A stretch of 64,000 nucleotides of DNA from Cylindrotheca closterium (Eukaryota; Bacillariophyta; Bacillariophyceae; Bacillariales; Bacillariaceae), in the NCBI GenBank assembly GCA_933822405.4, contig CAKOGP040001001.1, positions 62,001 through 126,000 on the forward strand, in the 5' to 3' direction. Positions 44,988 through 56,914 of this stretch are shown here, piece by piece (the stretch's first letter is position 1; every line of letters starts with the position of its first letter). The position numbers and the translations under genes were made by a program. A model generated the notes under the pieces. The model had not been told where the DNA came from. It ran no database searches and saw only the letters and a program-made list of their open reading frames with translations.

Positions 44988-47777
44988 GTGCTTCTTTTGA
45001 ACGATGGATGCTGATCATTGATGTTTTGATGTCAATTTTTTTGGTTTTTGTTGGAGCGCTGGGGAGGATCGGGAAAACAGAACTTCTACTTGGAAATCGA
45101 ACTCCGTGTAGAACAAAGTACTTAATCTACGCAGATCGGAAGATACCCCAAAAAGCACGACGTAAACTTTTCGAAAGCAATTTTTATCGCACATCACAGC
45201 ATTCACCAATCAGAACGACGAAAACCCAGAGTAAGACTTCTCATGCCCAGGTTTTGTTCTGAAGTTTGTGATGGCGAAATAACGTGACATCTGTGCCATC
45301 CTCACGTTGACGCGAAGGGGGAGCCTATGTGTGGTTCTCAATGGGTGGGTGGAGAGAATTGAGAGAGCCAGTGGAAAGACATGCATCCATCAAGGCATCA
45401 CATCAAGAGCATGCATTCATTCGTACAACCTTTTGTCGTCATTGTCGTCGTCGTCGGAACATTCTCAGCGAAGGGTTTCGTTGACATTTGCGAAACATCA
45501 ATATACAGTACATGCAGATGAGAACACTGCGCACAATATTGTTTGGGCCTTTTTATTGCGCGTGGTGTATTTGTCGCTCACTGGAAAACGACGTCGTAGC
45601 ATTTCGTGTCACATCAACCTCAAAACCTCATCAGGCGACACTATACCGGTATATCCAGCTAGCATGACGCCATCGTCGCCAATCAACCTTTTTCATAAAA
45701 TGGAGGAAAACACGGATGCAGTTGATTTTAAACAATTAATGATGACGACGACGATTCACAAAACCCGAGTCAGTCATTGAGTGTCAAACAATCTCATGTT
45801 TTCTCATATACGACACGCGGCATTGTTGCTGTCTAACCCTACACAGCATCAGCGTATATTAAAAGTAATAATAACCAGAAAAAATTATTATTATACTTGT
45901 CGTGGTTAAAAATTCCATCATGGAGTTATTATAATTGTAATCATTTTCAAATCGATATCCAAATATTACGTTTTGCTAGTTTTCGTTGTTGCCATCAACA
46001 GAGAGTGGATGGCTTCTTCAATTCATTTGTAGCGATGCACACGAAAGTAATGCGAGTAGTGCATTATATTGCCAAGCAACATGCATTTGCCCATTCGCAT
46101 TTTTTTTCTCCCCTTTCCACACTGTCGAAATTCGTTTCTTATATACACCAACGAACGGATGTCGCCCGCTTTTAAAAAACAAGGCAAATTCCAAAACGAA
46201 TGCAACCTGGCCGTATCCCAAATTTCTGGGCTTTCGCCAGTTCTAGCTAGAATCAATCATGAGGAAATTGGATTTCCGTCGTTTGCATCAAAATGACGCG
46301 CCATAGATATCCATAGTATACATGTATTTGCCAAAATAAATCGAGATCTAGGATGCGTCATTTGCTGTGATCGCTCAACTGGTGGGGCTCCTAAATGTGT
46401 GTATATAAAGGTACATCTTCAATTCAATCGAATGGAGCCAGGCAGGAGCACTTTTATATGTTTGTCACAGTCAGGTCGTCGCCATATAGCAAATTTGTGG
46501 TGGTTGCCAAACTGCGGAATATAGTAGTACAGTTTAAAGTCCGTGCGGCCAATCATGCGGAATGGTATGTATTTCTTGACGACCTTCCGCGGGCAGGAAT
46601 AAGACACTCGTCGTTCGGTTTCGACCGCAGAAACATATATATATTGCCACTGTCAAAAATGAAGGGTATCATCGGCGATTGGATATTCGAATCAATCTCA
46701 TGCTCTATCTGTCGCATCTTTTCCTATCCAATACACGATATGGGTCAGTCATGAGGTTTGGAACTTAAGGTACAGTGGAAATATCTGACCATTGGCTTCT
46801 GTGGTGATGCATCTGGCACGACAATGACGACGACAACGACGAGACACCGCAACCGGGCAAATTGTCGAATTACAGATTCGGGGCAGCTTCCACAGGGTCA
46901 CAAAAATAGTGGTCAATACAGTCCACTTGTTGCACTTTTCTGGAACGCCATTTTGCAAGGGTTGAGTCCCATTTAGGCCATCTGTCGTGAACATTTCCGT
47001 GGCAGCGAAAAGAAGACGCGATGCTGCTTTCCTGCAAGTACTGCATGCCTGGTTCGACGGAGCATTTATCGGCATGCTAGTTGGCAACGCAACGCAGATT
47101 GTGTTTCCCAGGAGATGCGAGCTTGGCGACCGCAGTGATGGAACCAAACAAAGGTCAGGTCCATTGTGTTTGTTGCCACCACATTTCGTGTCCGACGACT
47201 TGAACGAGACAATCAATCAATCAATCAATCTATCAATCCTCAGGAAAGTCTGATTAGAAATAGTGTTCGCAACCAAAACCATCACGGTTTAGAGATGAAA
47301 CCAAAACTTCATACACTGATGTGCATACTGGCCCTTATTGGAGATGTCAACTCATCATCAGCAATTGGCGATCCTCCGAGTACTAGTAGGAATAGCAGTA
47401 ACAGGAATGCTGCAAGGAACAACTCGTCTCTGTGGGAAGGTGATTCATAGGTCCGCCATCACACGACAGGGAGCTAAGTTGGCATGGGTAAGCAGTGGTA
47501 TCACTTTCTTCATTCTTCTCCACAAACCAGCTGTAGAACATGATGAGTGAGTGAGTGAGTCAGTTTTGGATATTGGATATTATGCCACTTGTCACTTTTG
47601 TTTGTTGAAACGTACTTGGACGTACGCCGTACACACGATACACTAAGTCGAATAATCCGACTCATTCGACTAAAACGTTTGATAAAATCTTTTGAAGTAT
47701 TTGATTACTTCTGGCATTTCATATAGTTTTACGATCGCTTGGTACCTATATCGCTTCACTTTCTCAGTGCATTCAAT
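44988..47777. other. Long stretch with no convincing gene
   Basis: Several medium frames exist (for example 46749-47216 minus, Cys-containing; 46987-47253 plus) but none shows a domain, signal peptide or consistent coding character. An AATC tetranucleotide run lies at about 47212-47240 and a GAGT run at 47545-47562. The 5' flank of the Myb gene is at the left end and that of the small membrane protein gene at the right end. Confidence 0.45.
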
Positions 47778-48182
47778 ATGGGTCTCCTCAAACACGTTCT
47801 TCTTCCTGCTTTTGGCCTTATGCATGGGGCATCGGTCGCGGCTTGTTCGGATCTGAAAGGCTGGGCAGAGATGATTGGAAAGAAGGACGATGTCTCGGAG
47901 AAAGATGAGAACTCGGTCCGTCAGAACCATATGCTTGGTTCTCTTCGGGGATTCAATCTGGGCATGATGGTCCTTTGTGGTATGGGAATCTTCAAAGAAC
48001 ACGCTCACTTTCGTGGTCAAATTATCTTGACCGAGTTTGTCCTCTTTACCACTGTTGCTGTGGATGCGTATCGCCTCGGTGACTTGAATTACATGATTCC
48101 CGGGGCGCATGCTCTCGTCGCTCTCGGAGGGTTCATTGTCAACCACTTGGAACCAGGCATTTTTACCAAGCCAAAACCCTAG
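47778..48182 (+). CDS. Small four-helix membrane protein, function unknown
   Basis: The ATG at 47778 gives 134 residues. Four hydrophobic segments are visible: about 2-18 (LLKHVLLPAFGLMHGAS), 55-72 (FNLGMMVLCGMGIF), 78-95 (IILTEFVLFTTVAVDAY) and 103-122 (MIPGAHALVALGGFIVNHLEP). A charged loop with KKDDVSEKDENSVRQNHMLG joins helices 1 and 2. The size and layout resemble small DoxX-like or DUF4345-like membrane proteins, but this is only a shape match. It is convergent with the HA pseudogene 120 bases away. Confidence 0.65.
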   Translation: MGLLKHVLLPAFGLMHGASVAACSDLKGWAEMIGKKDDVSEKDENSVRQNHMLGSLRGFNLGMMVLCGMGIFKEHAHFRGQIILTEFVLFTTVAVDAYRLGDLNYMIPGAHALVALGGFIVNHLEPGIFTKPKP

Positions 48183-48302
48183 AGCTTCTTTCTTTTATTA
48201 CATTGAATCTGCTCATGCAATAACTGCAATAATAACATAGTAGGCTATTGATATACTCAGTAATTTATGTATTGAAGTATCATGACAGTGTCTATAAACT
48301 TA

Positions 48303-49698
48303 TCATGTTTTATTAAGTCGTCTCTCGTATTTGGTTCGTAGTCTCTCCCCTAGTGTCAGCTTTTCCACTATTTGCCTCTCCATTGGCTCTTGCAAGACTA
48401 GCTCTTTCGACTCTGCAATGTTACGAATATCCCGTGCAGCCACGATGGAGATTGAGCTTTTACATACTTTTGCTGCCGTCTTGTTTTCGTTGGTGGTTGG
48501 CTTGGCTCTGCTGCATCTTTTGCGTAACTGGTTGGGCATCAATATAAGAACTTAGTTTCTCCCGTTGATGATCTTCTTCTATTGGCTTCGTTTTCCGTTT
48601 TCCTAGAATACTTTCTGCCGGGAGCGCAAGGGACTGTTGTTGCCTCTCTGATGATTTCTTGCCTGTTGGTTGTTGGTGCGTGCTACCTGATGAGACTAAC
48701 CAGATTCTCATGAATTGGAAGATGTTGCGATAAATCTCTTGTAAATGTCCTTGATGAATATTTTGTTCTCCTCCTCCTCTTTGAGTTGCTCGTGTGGCCC
48801 AACACAACAATCAGCTGTCCAAGGAAACCCAACATTACGAAGCCCGATAATGCGTTCTGGTGTCAGAGTCGTCCCTCCTTTTGCCTTTTGCCTTCGAAAC
48901 GTTCTACAGACAGTTACTACCCATCGTCCAAAGATCATATTCTCTGGAAATCTGCATGGCACATTATTACAATGACCGTATTTTTGTCTGAAATCTCCCA
49001 AATCTAGTACTCGTTATTGTCGCCAACTTTCTTTGTGAGAGTCACGTGTTTCTTCTCGAGATAATCTCTTGGGCGCTGGTTGACAAGCAATGTCTGACTG
49101 GAGTTCCAGATTCTCATGATTAGGAAAACGTTGCGATAGATCTTCATAAATTTTCTTGATGAAAATGCTGTTCTCTTCATCCTCTTGAAATCACTTCACT
49201 GTTTCAACATGAGCGTCCAAGGAAACCCAAGATTGTGAAGTTCGATAACGCGTTCTGGTGTCAGAAAAGTCCCTCCTCTTTTCTTGTACCTTCTAAACGT
49301 TTTACGGATAGTTACTACCCATTGTCCAAAGATTACATTATCCTGAAATCTGCATGGCACATTATTACAATGGCCGTGTTTTTTTTTAAAACCTCGCAAA
49401 TCTTGTACACGTATTTGCCATCTTCCTTCGCCAAAAATACTTGTTTCTTCTCTCGATCGGCTTCCAGTGTGAAAACCTAGTTCCTTCGTCAACGCAAGTG
49501 CTGGTCGATGGTTGTAGTCTTGGTGTCCTCGAATGCTATACCATTGTCGCAGTCGTCTCCTCCACGAATCCATTGCCGCGAATCCATCTTTTTGGTCCAT
49601 CTTTTTGGGGGAAATTAAAGTCACCGTGAATTCGCTTGTATTCAATGAGTTGCATGGCTACTCTTTCATCCCCACTTTTCTGCTGATGATGCTGACAT
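48303..49698 (-). pseudogene. Broken HA-domain protein gene, paralogue of the gene at 35963-37630
   Basis: Read on the minus strand the sequence follows the intact HA gene from start to end, but in several frames. It opens with an ATG at 49698 (MSASSAEKW), has an extra G right after TGG that shifts the frame, and then continues with VAMQLIEYKRIHGDFNFPQ. Two HA domains are recognisable (HGHCNNVPCRFQDN ... LHNLGFPWT at 49200-49400; YGHCNNVPCRFPENM ... VGFPWTAD at 48810-48980), followed by the basic linker and the terminal motif LTLGERLRTKYERRLN with a stop at 48303. At least three frame breaks make a functional product unlikely. It lies close to a second copy of the membrane protein, as the intact gene does. 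Confidence 0.8.
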
Positions 49699-50029
49699 TA
49701 TCGGCCTCTCTTTATACGTATATATGGTCAGTCATCCGATGGGTTGCTAGATAGTTCATTTGTATCTGAAGACTCAGATCGTCATATACTTACCATCAGG
49801 TGCATCTCATCATTGGTATAATTTGATGGGGCTCGCAAACGTATTCCCGAATGATGAGTTCAATTCGCATGGAAGCCAATACGGGTCTCACGTGTACCGC
49901 GGGCTGCGCTTTTATTATTGGCATATACGGTTGAATTATGCGTCCTTCGTCGTTCGTGGACCATAAAGCCGTTATATAGCCGTTATTAGTTTACTGCGGA
50001 ACTTGTGTACCTCCTGTATTTACTCCGCA
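49699..50029. other. Spacer with no gene
   Basis: About 330 bases upstream of the HA pseudogene, AT-rich, with only short frames. An ACCGCGG step occurs near 49897. Confidence 0.4.
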
Positions 50030-50262
50030 TGACTATTTGAATACAAGTGAATCAACGTTGATTTCAATGTACCAACCAGTGATGAATAGGTTACATTGTA
50101 TGAGTGGATCAGATGACTGCGACAATTGTACGGCAAGGAGTCAGAGGAGCAAAGGACTCATCGAACTAGCTATACGCTTGCCTCAGCACTACTACAGTGA
50201 CAACGAGCGAGTCCCAAGGTAGAAGAGCGATTGACCGTAACAATTTTATCTAGCTATATACT
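50030..50262 (+). pseudogene. Short relic of an HA-domain gene
   Basis: The plus strand here matches both ends of the HA gene at 35963-37630 with the middle deleted. The beginning aligns with the stretch coding for IEYKRIHGDFNVP followed by the LHSWIRRLR region (conserved core TTGATTTCAATGTACC), and the end aligns with the terminal motif and stop (AGAGCGATTGACCGTAACAA). It lies tail-to-tail with the membrane protein gene copy B, exactly as the intact HA gene does with copy A, so it marks the matching half of a segmental duplication. Confidence 0.6.
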
Positions 50263-50335
50263 GTAGCCTTTTTTATTGACGCAATATTGTTGCAGTTTTG
50301 GATCGCACAGCCTGGCTGCGGCTGTTCTTGCAAAT

Positions 50336-51196
50336 CTAGCGTTGAATAGCTTCCGGATCAACCTCGCTACTCCTGCTGCTTTCATCGAGAACATCGTCGG
50401 TTTCTTCCATTACGGATCCCTCGTCTGGCTTGTCCAAGTACCTTCTTCCGGGAAGAGATAGCGCCCAAACGAGTATCGTAAAGAACGGGATAACCACAAA
50501 CACGGCAAACAATGATAACATCAGACTCGTGGTCGTATCTCTCCTCCAGCGGAAGGAACCGTAAATGGCGTCATCGTCCGACTCATCATCGTCAAATGGA
50601 CTGTATTGGATGACCACGTTTTGAAGGACCGTCCAAACGATGTAGATAAATGCAAAGAGAGCAGTAGCGCTGCTGTGCTTCAAACGCAAGGGGATATGGT
50701 CCACTAGCAATCCTTGCATCAAAACGACAACCCCAATGCATCCATGCGTCGTGACGTCTGCCACCCTAACAGGCCCCGTACTGGATGGTCGGAATCCCCA
50801 ATAGAGTAAGGTGATGACACACTCCAAAACCGAAGACATGGAAAAGAGAAGCCAAGTAAACTTGACCAATCTGGTGGCACTAGTCTCGTCGGAAGGCGAT
50901 GAGGAAGAAGAGGCCGTCAATCTCAAGGAACCAGCAAGGTAGCATATCGAAAAGAACAACCCCCATGCTGTCAAGTATGCAGGATAAAAGAGAGGTTCCT
51001 GGTCTGTGATCAAGATATGCACCAAGAATCCCGAAGCAATGAGCAACGAGATCAGTTTGAAGATTCCCACTGACGAGCGCAAAGCCTTTCCCGTTTGGAA
51101 GGTCTCCTGTAGGTCGAGTCTCCCGATGGGAAGCTCATCAATGCGAAACATTGGTAATTTACATTCGGAACAGAAGCGAGAACAGTGGCTTTTCAT
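50336..51196 (-). CDS. Polytopic membrane protein similar to Rolling stone/AIG1-type proteins, copy B
   Basis: From the ATG at 51196 the protein has 286 residues and follows copy A (37932-38861) almost residue for residue through the membrane helices (for example KFTWLLFSMSSVLECVITLL). The C-terminal tail is different: after MEET it diverges and stops about 25 residues earlier than copy A, with EVDPEAIQR where copy A has EVDPEFVEMLDYLRE. The loop WTVLQNVVIQYSPFDDDESD is fully conserved, so both copies are probably under selection. Function is unknown; the Rolling stone-like topology is a moderate match. Confidence 0.65.
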   Translation of the reverse strand: MKSHCSRFCSECKLPMFRIDELPIGRLDLQETFQTGKALRSSVGIFKLISLLIASGFLVHILITDQEPLFYPAYLTAWGLFFSICYLAGSLRLTASSSSSPSDETSATRLVKFTWLLFSMSSVLECVITLLYWGFRPSSTGPVRVADVTTHGCIGVVVLMQGLLVDHIPLRLKHSSATALFAFIYIVWTVLQNVVIQYSPFDDDESDDDAIYGSFRWRRDTTTSLMLSLFAVFVVIPFFTILVWALSLPGRRYLDKPDEGSVMEETDDVLDESSRSSEVDPEAIQR

Positions 51197-52324
51197 TTTG
51201 TGATTATTCGATTTATGTGGGAGGACGGAAAGGGTCTTTGATGGACGATCATGTAAATGGCGATGTAATGAGTGAATGGAAAGTGATCTAATTTTTGAAT
51301 CTTGTTCCAAAGAGATGATACATATTAAAATTAAAAGACATACTCTTATATATCATTTACCGCTTTGACATGATTTTGCATTTATCTGCAAATATTGCTG
51401 CACTTCAAAAAGTGATCTAAGTTTTGAAAACTTATGTATCGTTTTCGACCATATATAAAAAAGACACTATGACAGTTTCCAATCGTTTTGACAATAACAA
51501 TACCGGGGTGCAAAAAGACACTCCGCAGTACCGGTATACTGGTACACGTACCGGTAGGACAGAAAACCAGTTTATTTCTCAACCAACGATGTTTTCACGG
51601 CCAAGGCTCTAAAACCAAGACCTGGTACACGTACGAGCAAGGATAGAGTACGAGGGGTCTCGTTGTTCGACAATTATCTCACGGGTTCGGTGAAACTCAG
51701 AAAAGTTGAGTGATCACAAAGCATTGGAATTTCACCACCAAAACAAGCTCGAGGGAGAATTTGAGAATATCCAAAATTGCGGAAGCGACAACTCCTGTAC
51801 TCATGTAAAATGCATCTAAACTACGTCCAAGAAGAAGCTTTGAACCATACATATGCAAACACAATCTCATTTCACAAACGCGCGTGTTTGAATACCAACA
51901 AGAAGGCGATTGCGGAATACTTCATCACTTTATAACTAGGACTATACTACAGAAGACTGATGATGATAATAGTAATAATCTCTACAGGGTTAGGATAGAG
52001 GTCCTTTGTATTATAATCATATCATCATCATATGACTAGTCTACTATACTATGGATCTGTGTTCTCACGAACTGCAACGTTCCAATCTTGTGGTTCACTC
52101 TTGGGTCAATGTAAGACTCCTTCACAACTCACTGGTATGCTAGAATGACTAATCAATTTCTCTTCGGGAAAAAAAGAGGCATTGTTTCGTTTAGTGTTGG
52201 TCCGGTCTAGAAGTCTGCTTGAGCCATATGAGCTTGGTTCAGGCGAAGTACTCTAGTAGACGAGTATGCTTTTTCACAATTGTGTCTGCTTCTTGCCTTG
52301 TTTATTGTTCGTCGTGATCATCAC
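51197..52324. other. Non-coding stretch, 5' flank of membrane protein copy B
   Basis: AT-rich DNA without a protein-like frame. TACCGGTA-type palindromes cluster at 51528-51557, together with GGTACACGTACC. An ATCATATCATCATCATATG run lies near 52015-52035. Confidence 0.45.
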
Positions 52325-53422
52325 TCATGACCACTGGTGGACACCTGCCAAACTCGCCAACATTGACTTTTTGGCATATCTATAAGATACTATCGATCGA
52401 TCCACCGGATAATCATGGTTTTGGCCTTGGTTTAGTCTCTGGACATCGTCCTCCAAGCTTGTGGGAAAGGATTCCAAAAGTGTTCGTGCGGCGCTGCGCA
52501 CAGAAGAATCGGGATGACCCCGAAAACCCTGGCAATCGTTCCAGGAGAATATTTCGGTACTACTACTAGAGTCACCATCATCCTCTTTCCGTTGGATCAA
52601 CAAGGATACTGAATCGGAATAGCATCGATCCGGGACGAATCCGTAGTGCAACAAGAAATCATCAACATTTCGTGCTCCGTAATCCAAGGTAACCGCTTGT
52701 CCAGGTTGAATGGTACGTTCTCCCACAAGTAACTGGACCGTCCCGTCCTTTAAGACTCGGAACTGACCACCGCCCTGTTCTCGAGTAGCGTGGTTGGCCA
52801 GGTCAATCAGTGGGACCAACTGTCGTCCTCCACCCCCTTTGAGCGTTCGACTGCACACCAAATCCAAATATTTTAGGTATTCCGAGTCGTCGGAAGTAGT
52901 GCAATGCCGGGATGTTTGATCATGCCTCCATTCCGATACTTGTTGAATGGTCTCTAGCAATGTGGCATTCTGAAGCTGCATTAGTTGCTCAGTGTCCCAG
53001 CGGCACGGAACTGTTGGTGCTGTTTCGGGGAGCCCGTATTCGATGTAGGCAGCTAAAGCACTTGAAGGACCTCGATGAACATGATTTAATAATTTGGCTG
53101 CCAACTCACCGGCCCAGTTGTCGTTTTCATTGTCGTCCTCGTGACGAATGGTGAGTGCGGGAGGAATGGACGCTGCTACTTGACCCGGTTGTAGCAGACA
53201 AGTGGCTACCAGACCTCGACCAGCTATACCGTCATCTTGTACCGCTACGCTCCGTTCCACATTCGGTTGTTCATCGATCCAACGGAGAAATGCAACGTCG
53301 TTGTTCAATGGTGGTTGTATTGGCGGCGATGACTTCTTGATTGCTGGTTGTCGTTGCTGCTGAAGAGCTGTGGTCGAGTGATAATCTGCCAACGCCAAAA
53401 GAATTAGAAAAGTATGCTTCAT
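52325..53422 (-). CDS. SET-domain protein of the SETD3/Rubisco LSMT-like class with N-terminal signal sequence
   Basis: A single-exon, 365-residue protein. The first 20 residues are a signal peptide (MKHTFLILLALADYHSTTA). A SET domain follows: GIAGRGLVATCLLQPGQV near 65-85, then an inserted helical region, then LVPLIDLANHATREQGGG near 205-222 with the conserved NH, and VTLDYGARNVDDFLLHYGFV near 244-263 with the catalytic Tyr context. The order and spacing fit SETD3/LSMT-type protein methyltransferases (AdoMet to a Lys or His side chain), although a full LSMT substrate-binding domain is only partly present. Entry into the secretory route, perhaps on to the plastid, is inferred. Unlike the SET domain of the 7777-11562 fusion it keeps the normal NH motif. 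Confidence 0.8.
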   Translation of the reverse strand: MKHTFLILLALADYHSTTALQQQRQPAIKKSSPPIQPPLNNDVAFLRWIDEQPNVERSVAVQDDGIAGRGLVATCLLQPGQVAASIPPALTIRHEDDNENDNWAGELAAKLLNHVHRGPSSALAAYIEYGLPETAPTVPCRWDTEQLMQLQNATLLETIQQVSEWRHDQTSRHCTTSDDSEYLKYLDLVCSRTLKGGGGRQLVPLIDLANHATREQGGGQFRVLKDGTVQLLVGERTIQPGQAVTLDYGARNVDDFLLHYGFVPDRCYSDSVSLLIQRKEDDGDSSSSTEIFSWNDCQGFRGHPDSSVRSAARTLLESFPTSLEDDVQRLNQGQNHDYPVDRSIVSYRYAKKSMLASLAGVHQWS

Positions 53423-54354
53423 ATTTTATGTATAGCGTGTCCTTTGCAGTTGAGTTTATTGCCTTCACGAGTTTGAAAGTTTTTTGACGAGTGCATGATG
53501 TGGTGGCGGGAAGAAGAAAAAAAGAAGAATAGAAAAATGAGTTGTTGATGTTTTGTGGCCCTCATTTGTTTTGTTGGTGGCGTGGGTGACGTGGCGTGGG
53601 TGAGGATGAAGTAAGTTGGACTAGTTCGAATCAATAAGATAGCACGTACGCACTTTCAGACTGATTTTGTGTAGCCGACATGAAGAGAGACTGTCGTGGT
53701 ATCACTATACCGGTGCTCTCATTTGTTCGAGAGTATTGGCTTTTCCAGAACTTGTATTGTGGTGGGCATGGCTGTACCACATAGCATCACGAAATGAGAT
53801 ACCCCTGCTGCCAAATACCGGACGACAGACATACACGTGTTCATCAAAATTCAAAATGACTGCACAAATTGAAAATGATGCGCCACACTCCTCTAGAATG
53901 GCAATCATGAAAGTTGGAAGATAATTACACCAACGATTGTATTAAGAAAATGAAATGCTTGGAAGACAACGAAAATTAAGACGTTCCAACTGTTAAAAAG
54001 AAACAATAAGGCCTACCGCGACGAATCCATCGAAGGCCGCAACACCATATTGTTTTGTGTGGTATTCGATGACAGATTTGACGTTGCAAAGCTGTTGTTG
54101 GGCACAGCACGGAGGGGCAGATCCCAACAGTTCCAGTAATCATTGGAACACATACAACTTGATTGGTGCCATTCTATATTATTTGTGTACGATTCCAACA
54201 GGTGAAGTCCCCAACATGTCCGCCAAGAATGGGTAAACACTTCCGATGGGTATACCAATATAGTGGACGTATCTCTGGATAAGGGCAACTCGCGTGCAAT
54301 ACGTTTGATGAGGTCAATGGTTAACATGAAACGATAATTTTAAGTGACTGGAAA
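53423..54354. other. Non-coding stretch between SET and formamidase genes
   Basis: This is the 5' flank of the SET gene and the 3' flank of the formamidase gene. A 104-codon minus frame at 54013-54327 begins with LTIDLIKRIARELPLSRDTS and could be a relic, but nothing supports it further. A TACCGGTGC step occurs near 53708. Confidence 0.4.
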
Positions 54355-56914
54355 TTAGTTGGCAGTAGCCTTTTCGTAGGCATCAAGCTTGGCATCAAGA
54401 AACTTGTCGGCCAAGAGTCCACGAAGAGAAGATTCACCACAAGATTCGCAAGATTCGGTGACCTTGTTGAAGAAACGAGCGTGGTGTTCTTCGTAAGACG
54501 CAGATTCGCCAGCATACTTGGCAAAGAGATCACGACGTTCGTCTTCCTTCAAGCGACGTTGGTGGGTGGATTTCAAGTTGCGGCGTCCTGGTGTTTTGGA
54601 AGTGGTGCAAGAATAGTCATAAGCAGCACCTGACTTGTCGAACACAAACTTAGGCTAAAAGCGCAAAAGGAGGAGATTAGTTTCACAGACAGTACCATTG
54701 TGTCTTTCGAGGTTCTTTGGACTTACAATACTAGCATGACATCCCCAGTTACCATCGACAACTTGAGTGACAGAGTAGTCGACAGAAGTGGTCATGACGG
54801 CGATGGTCTCTTCTTCGATCAAATCCCAAGCATCCATCAACCAGTTACGGGTCTTGACGTAAGCGTCGGCCATTGCGGCATCAATACTGGCACCTTCAGC
54901 AAAAATGTTGGAGGGATCATCCAGCTCGTCAAGGTAGTTGGTATAAGCGAATCCATGGACAACGTATTCGTCGCTTGTCTCCAACAGTGGCCAATCTACA
55001 CCAGTCACTAGCTTTGGCAACGAATCTTCCTTGTGTAGAGTAACTCTGAGCTTGGTGGTCAAACTAGTTTCCATAGCAGTTCCAGCAAGTTCGGAGTCAC
55101 CTTGAGCGGCATGGGTATCTCCAACAAGCATCAGACATCCTTCGACTTCACACTTGTAGTACATGGTTCCTCCCTTTCCAATGCGCCAATCGTCAACATT
55201 TCCTCCGAAACGGGATGGAGGAATACTGTTGGCACCGCCTGGAGCGGCATCATCCACATAGTTGATAGTGTTGCTTGGCATAACGGCCAAGGTTCCAAGA
55301 TGAGGACGCAAGGGGACCTTCCAGTCAAGTCCAGCTGGGTCAGGGCTCATGTACACAATACCACCTTCGTCAGTGACCGAAATGCCATCAAATCCAGCGG
55401 GATAGACAATGGCTTCGTCTTCCATTGGCATACCCTCGTATCCCATGTTGAACTCTTGAGGAACAACAACAGCAGGATTACCATCAAAGGTAACGGTGCT
55501 TCCATCGGTGATAGTCATGTTGGGGAAACGGTACATGTAGACTGGTTTTCCGTAAAGCATGTTGCCGTCAGCATCTTCAACAAACTCGAAAACAGTGATG
55601 GCTTCGGTTCCTCCAGCTCGAGTGTAAGGGGTTCCGTCACGCTTTTCACCTGTGGTCAAGTAGTAGTTGCCGGGTTAGAAGATTGTCATCCAATGTTAGA
55701 AGATTGTCATCCAATGACAAATAACACAAATTGCACAATTCCAAAAGTTCTTACCCAAACGGAATTGATATCCAGCAAACTTCTGCGAGTTGGTTCCATA
55801 AGTCTTTCCCTCAGGGTTGGGGCGGGGGTCCAATTCCAAAATATCAACTTGAAGGATATCTCCAGGCATTGCTCCCTCAATGTTGACGGGGCCAGTGATC
55901 AAGTGGACACCAGATCCAGGTAGCTTGGGTTCATTCTTGTTGAAGGTAGTTTCGTTGGCTTGCCACGCGAAAATTTCTTCAATGGCTGGGTCTCCACGGA
56001 TCATCTTGGCGTACTGGTAACATGGAATACGGATAGTTAGAGAATGATGAAATGTTGAACGTTGATATTTGATGATGATCAAACAAACTTACGTCATGTC
56101 CAGCATGATGAGTGATGACTTCGACAGTGATGGTCTCTCCAGAACTCATAGTGACAGGAGCATCGGCAGCAGTTGCTGCGGGGTCAAAGTATCCCCAAAC
56201 GACAGTGTCAACATTCGCGGCAAGGTAGTGATCGGTTTCGCCAAACTTTTCGGTGGTGGTGGCGCCTGGGGGAACGCCAACCTCAATCGACAGAGATGGG
56301 TTGCATTCGCTGGGAAGATGTCCTCCACCTTGGACCAGTCCGGCAGATGCCAAAAGGGTCAGGGCAGTGGCAGCGGTAGTGTATCGGCCAGAAGAAAACA
56401 TGGTTACGGCAGAAAGTCCAAGGGCAGTTGTCCAAGAGAGAGAACTGGCACTGGATGCTCCTTCAGTTGGGCTATCGACGGTTGGTGCTGCGACAGTTGG
56501 AGATGCAACTGGGGCGTCGGATGCAACGGGGGCGTCTGTTACAGGGTCTAGGGCTTCGCACTTTCCAGATGAGATAGTAAGAATGCCGTCTTCTGTTGTT
56601 ACTGTGGGTTCTTGACTAGCTCCGAGGATCTTTACGTATGGTTCGGCACCTATAATGAAAAATCGATTTTCAATGTGTCAGTATTTGATTTGTGCAAGAT
56701 ATGTATCGCTGGTACAGCAATTATATGATAGCTTACCGGCAGCAAGAGTCGTGTACGTCACAGAGGCAGTGAAATCGACGACGTTTAGTTTTCCTTCCAA
56801 GGCGTATTCAGTGTTCAGTCCAGTGATTCCTTCAGTGATAAGCGGGCAAAGAGCGGCAGAGGTGGGTGTAACGAGGGTGGAGGCGAGTGCAAGAGTAGCA
56901 GCAGAGAATTTCAT
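54355..56914 (-). CDS. Secreted formamidase/acetamidase-family protein with in-frame N-terminal leader module (five exons)
   Basis: Exons: 56737-56914, 56093-56649, 55755-56013, 54727-55649, 54355-54654, all with GT-AG introns of 72-105 nt; joined they give 738 residues with no stop. The leader part has a signal peptide (MKFSAATLALASTLVTPTSA), a domain of about 90 residues and a mucin-like APVAS/APTVDSPT linker ending in a hydrophobic stretch. An internal Met (ATG 56401) precedes a second signal-like segment and would give a 596-residue enzyme alone. The enzyme part has the FmdA/AmdA family pattern: VVWGYFDP, ITHHAGHDYAKMIRGDP, GVHLITGPVNIEGAMPGD, VLMxGDTHAAQGDSE-like GDTHAAQGDSEL, and a long tail. 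Such enzymes hydrolyse formamide or short amides to ammonium plus acid. Extracellular nitrogen scavenging is inferred. The leader may be a separate gene whose stop was lost. Confidence 0.8.

Noticed and set aside
46749..47216. 155-codon minus frame with several cysteines
   Set aside because: Competing frames of similar length exist on the other strand, there is no signal peptide or domain, and the codon pattern is not convincing.
54013..54327. 104-codon minus frame after the formamidase gene
   Set aside because: No family features, probably 3' flank; could be a relic but I cannot support it.
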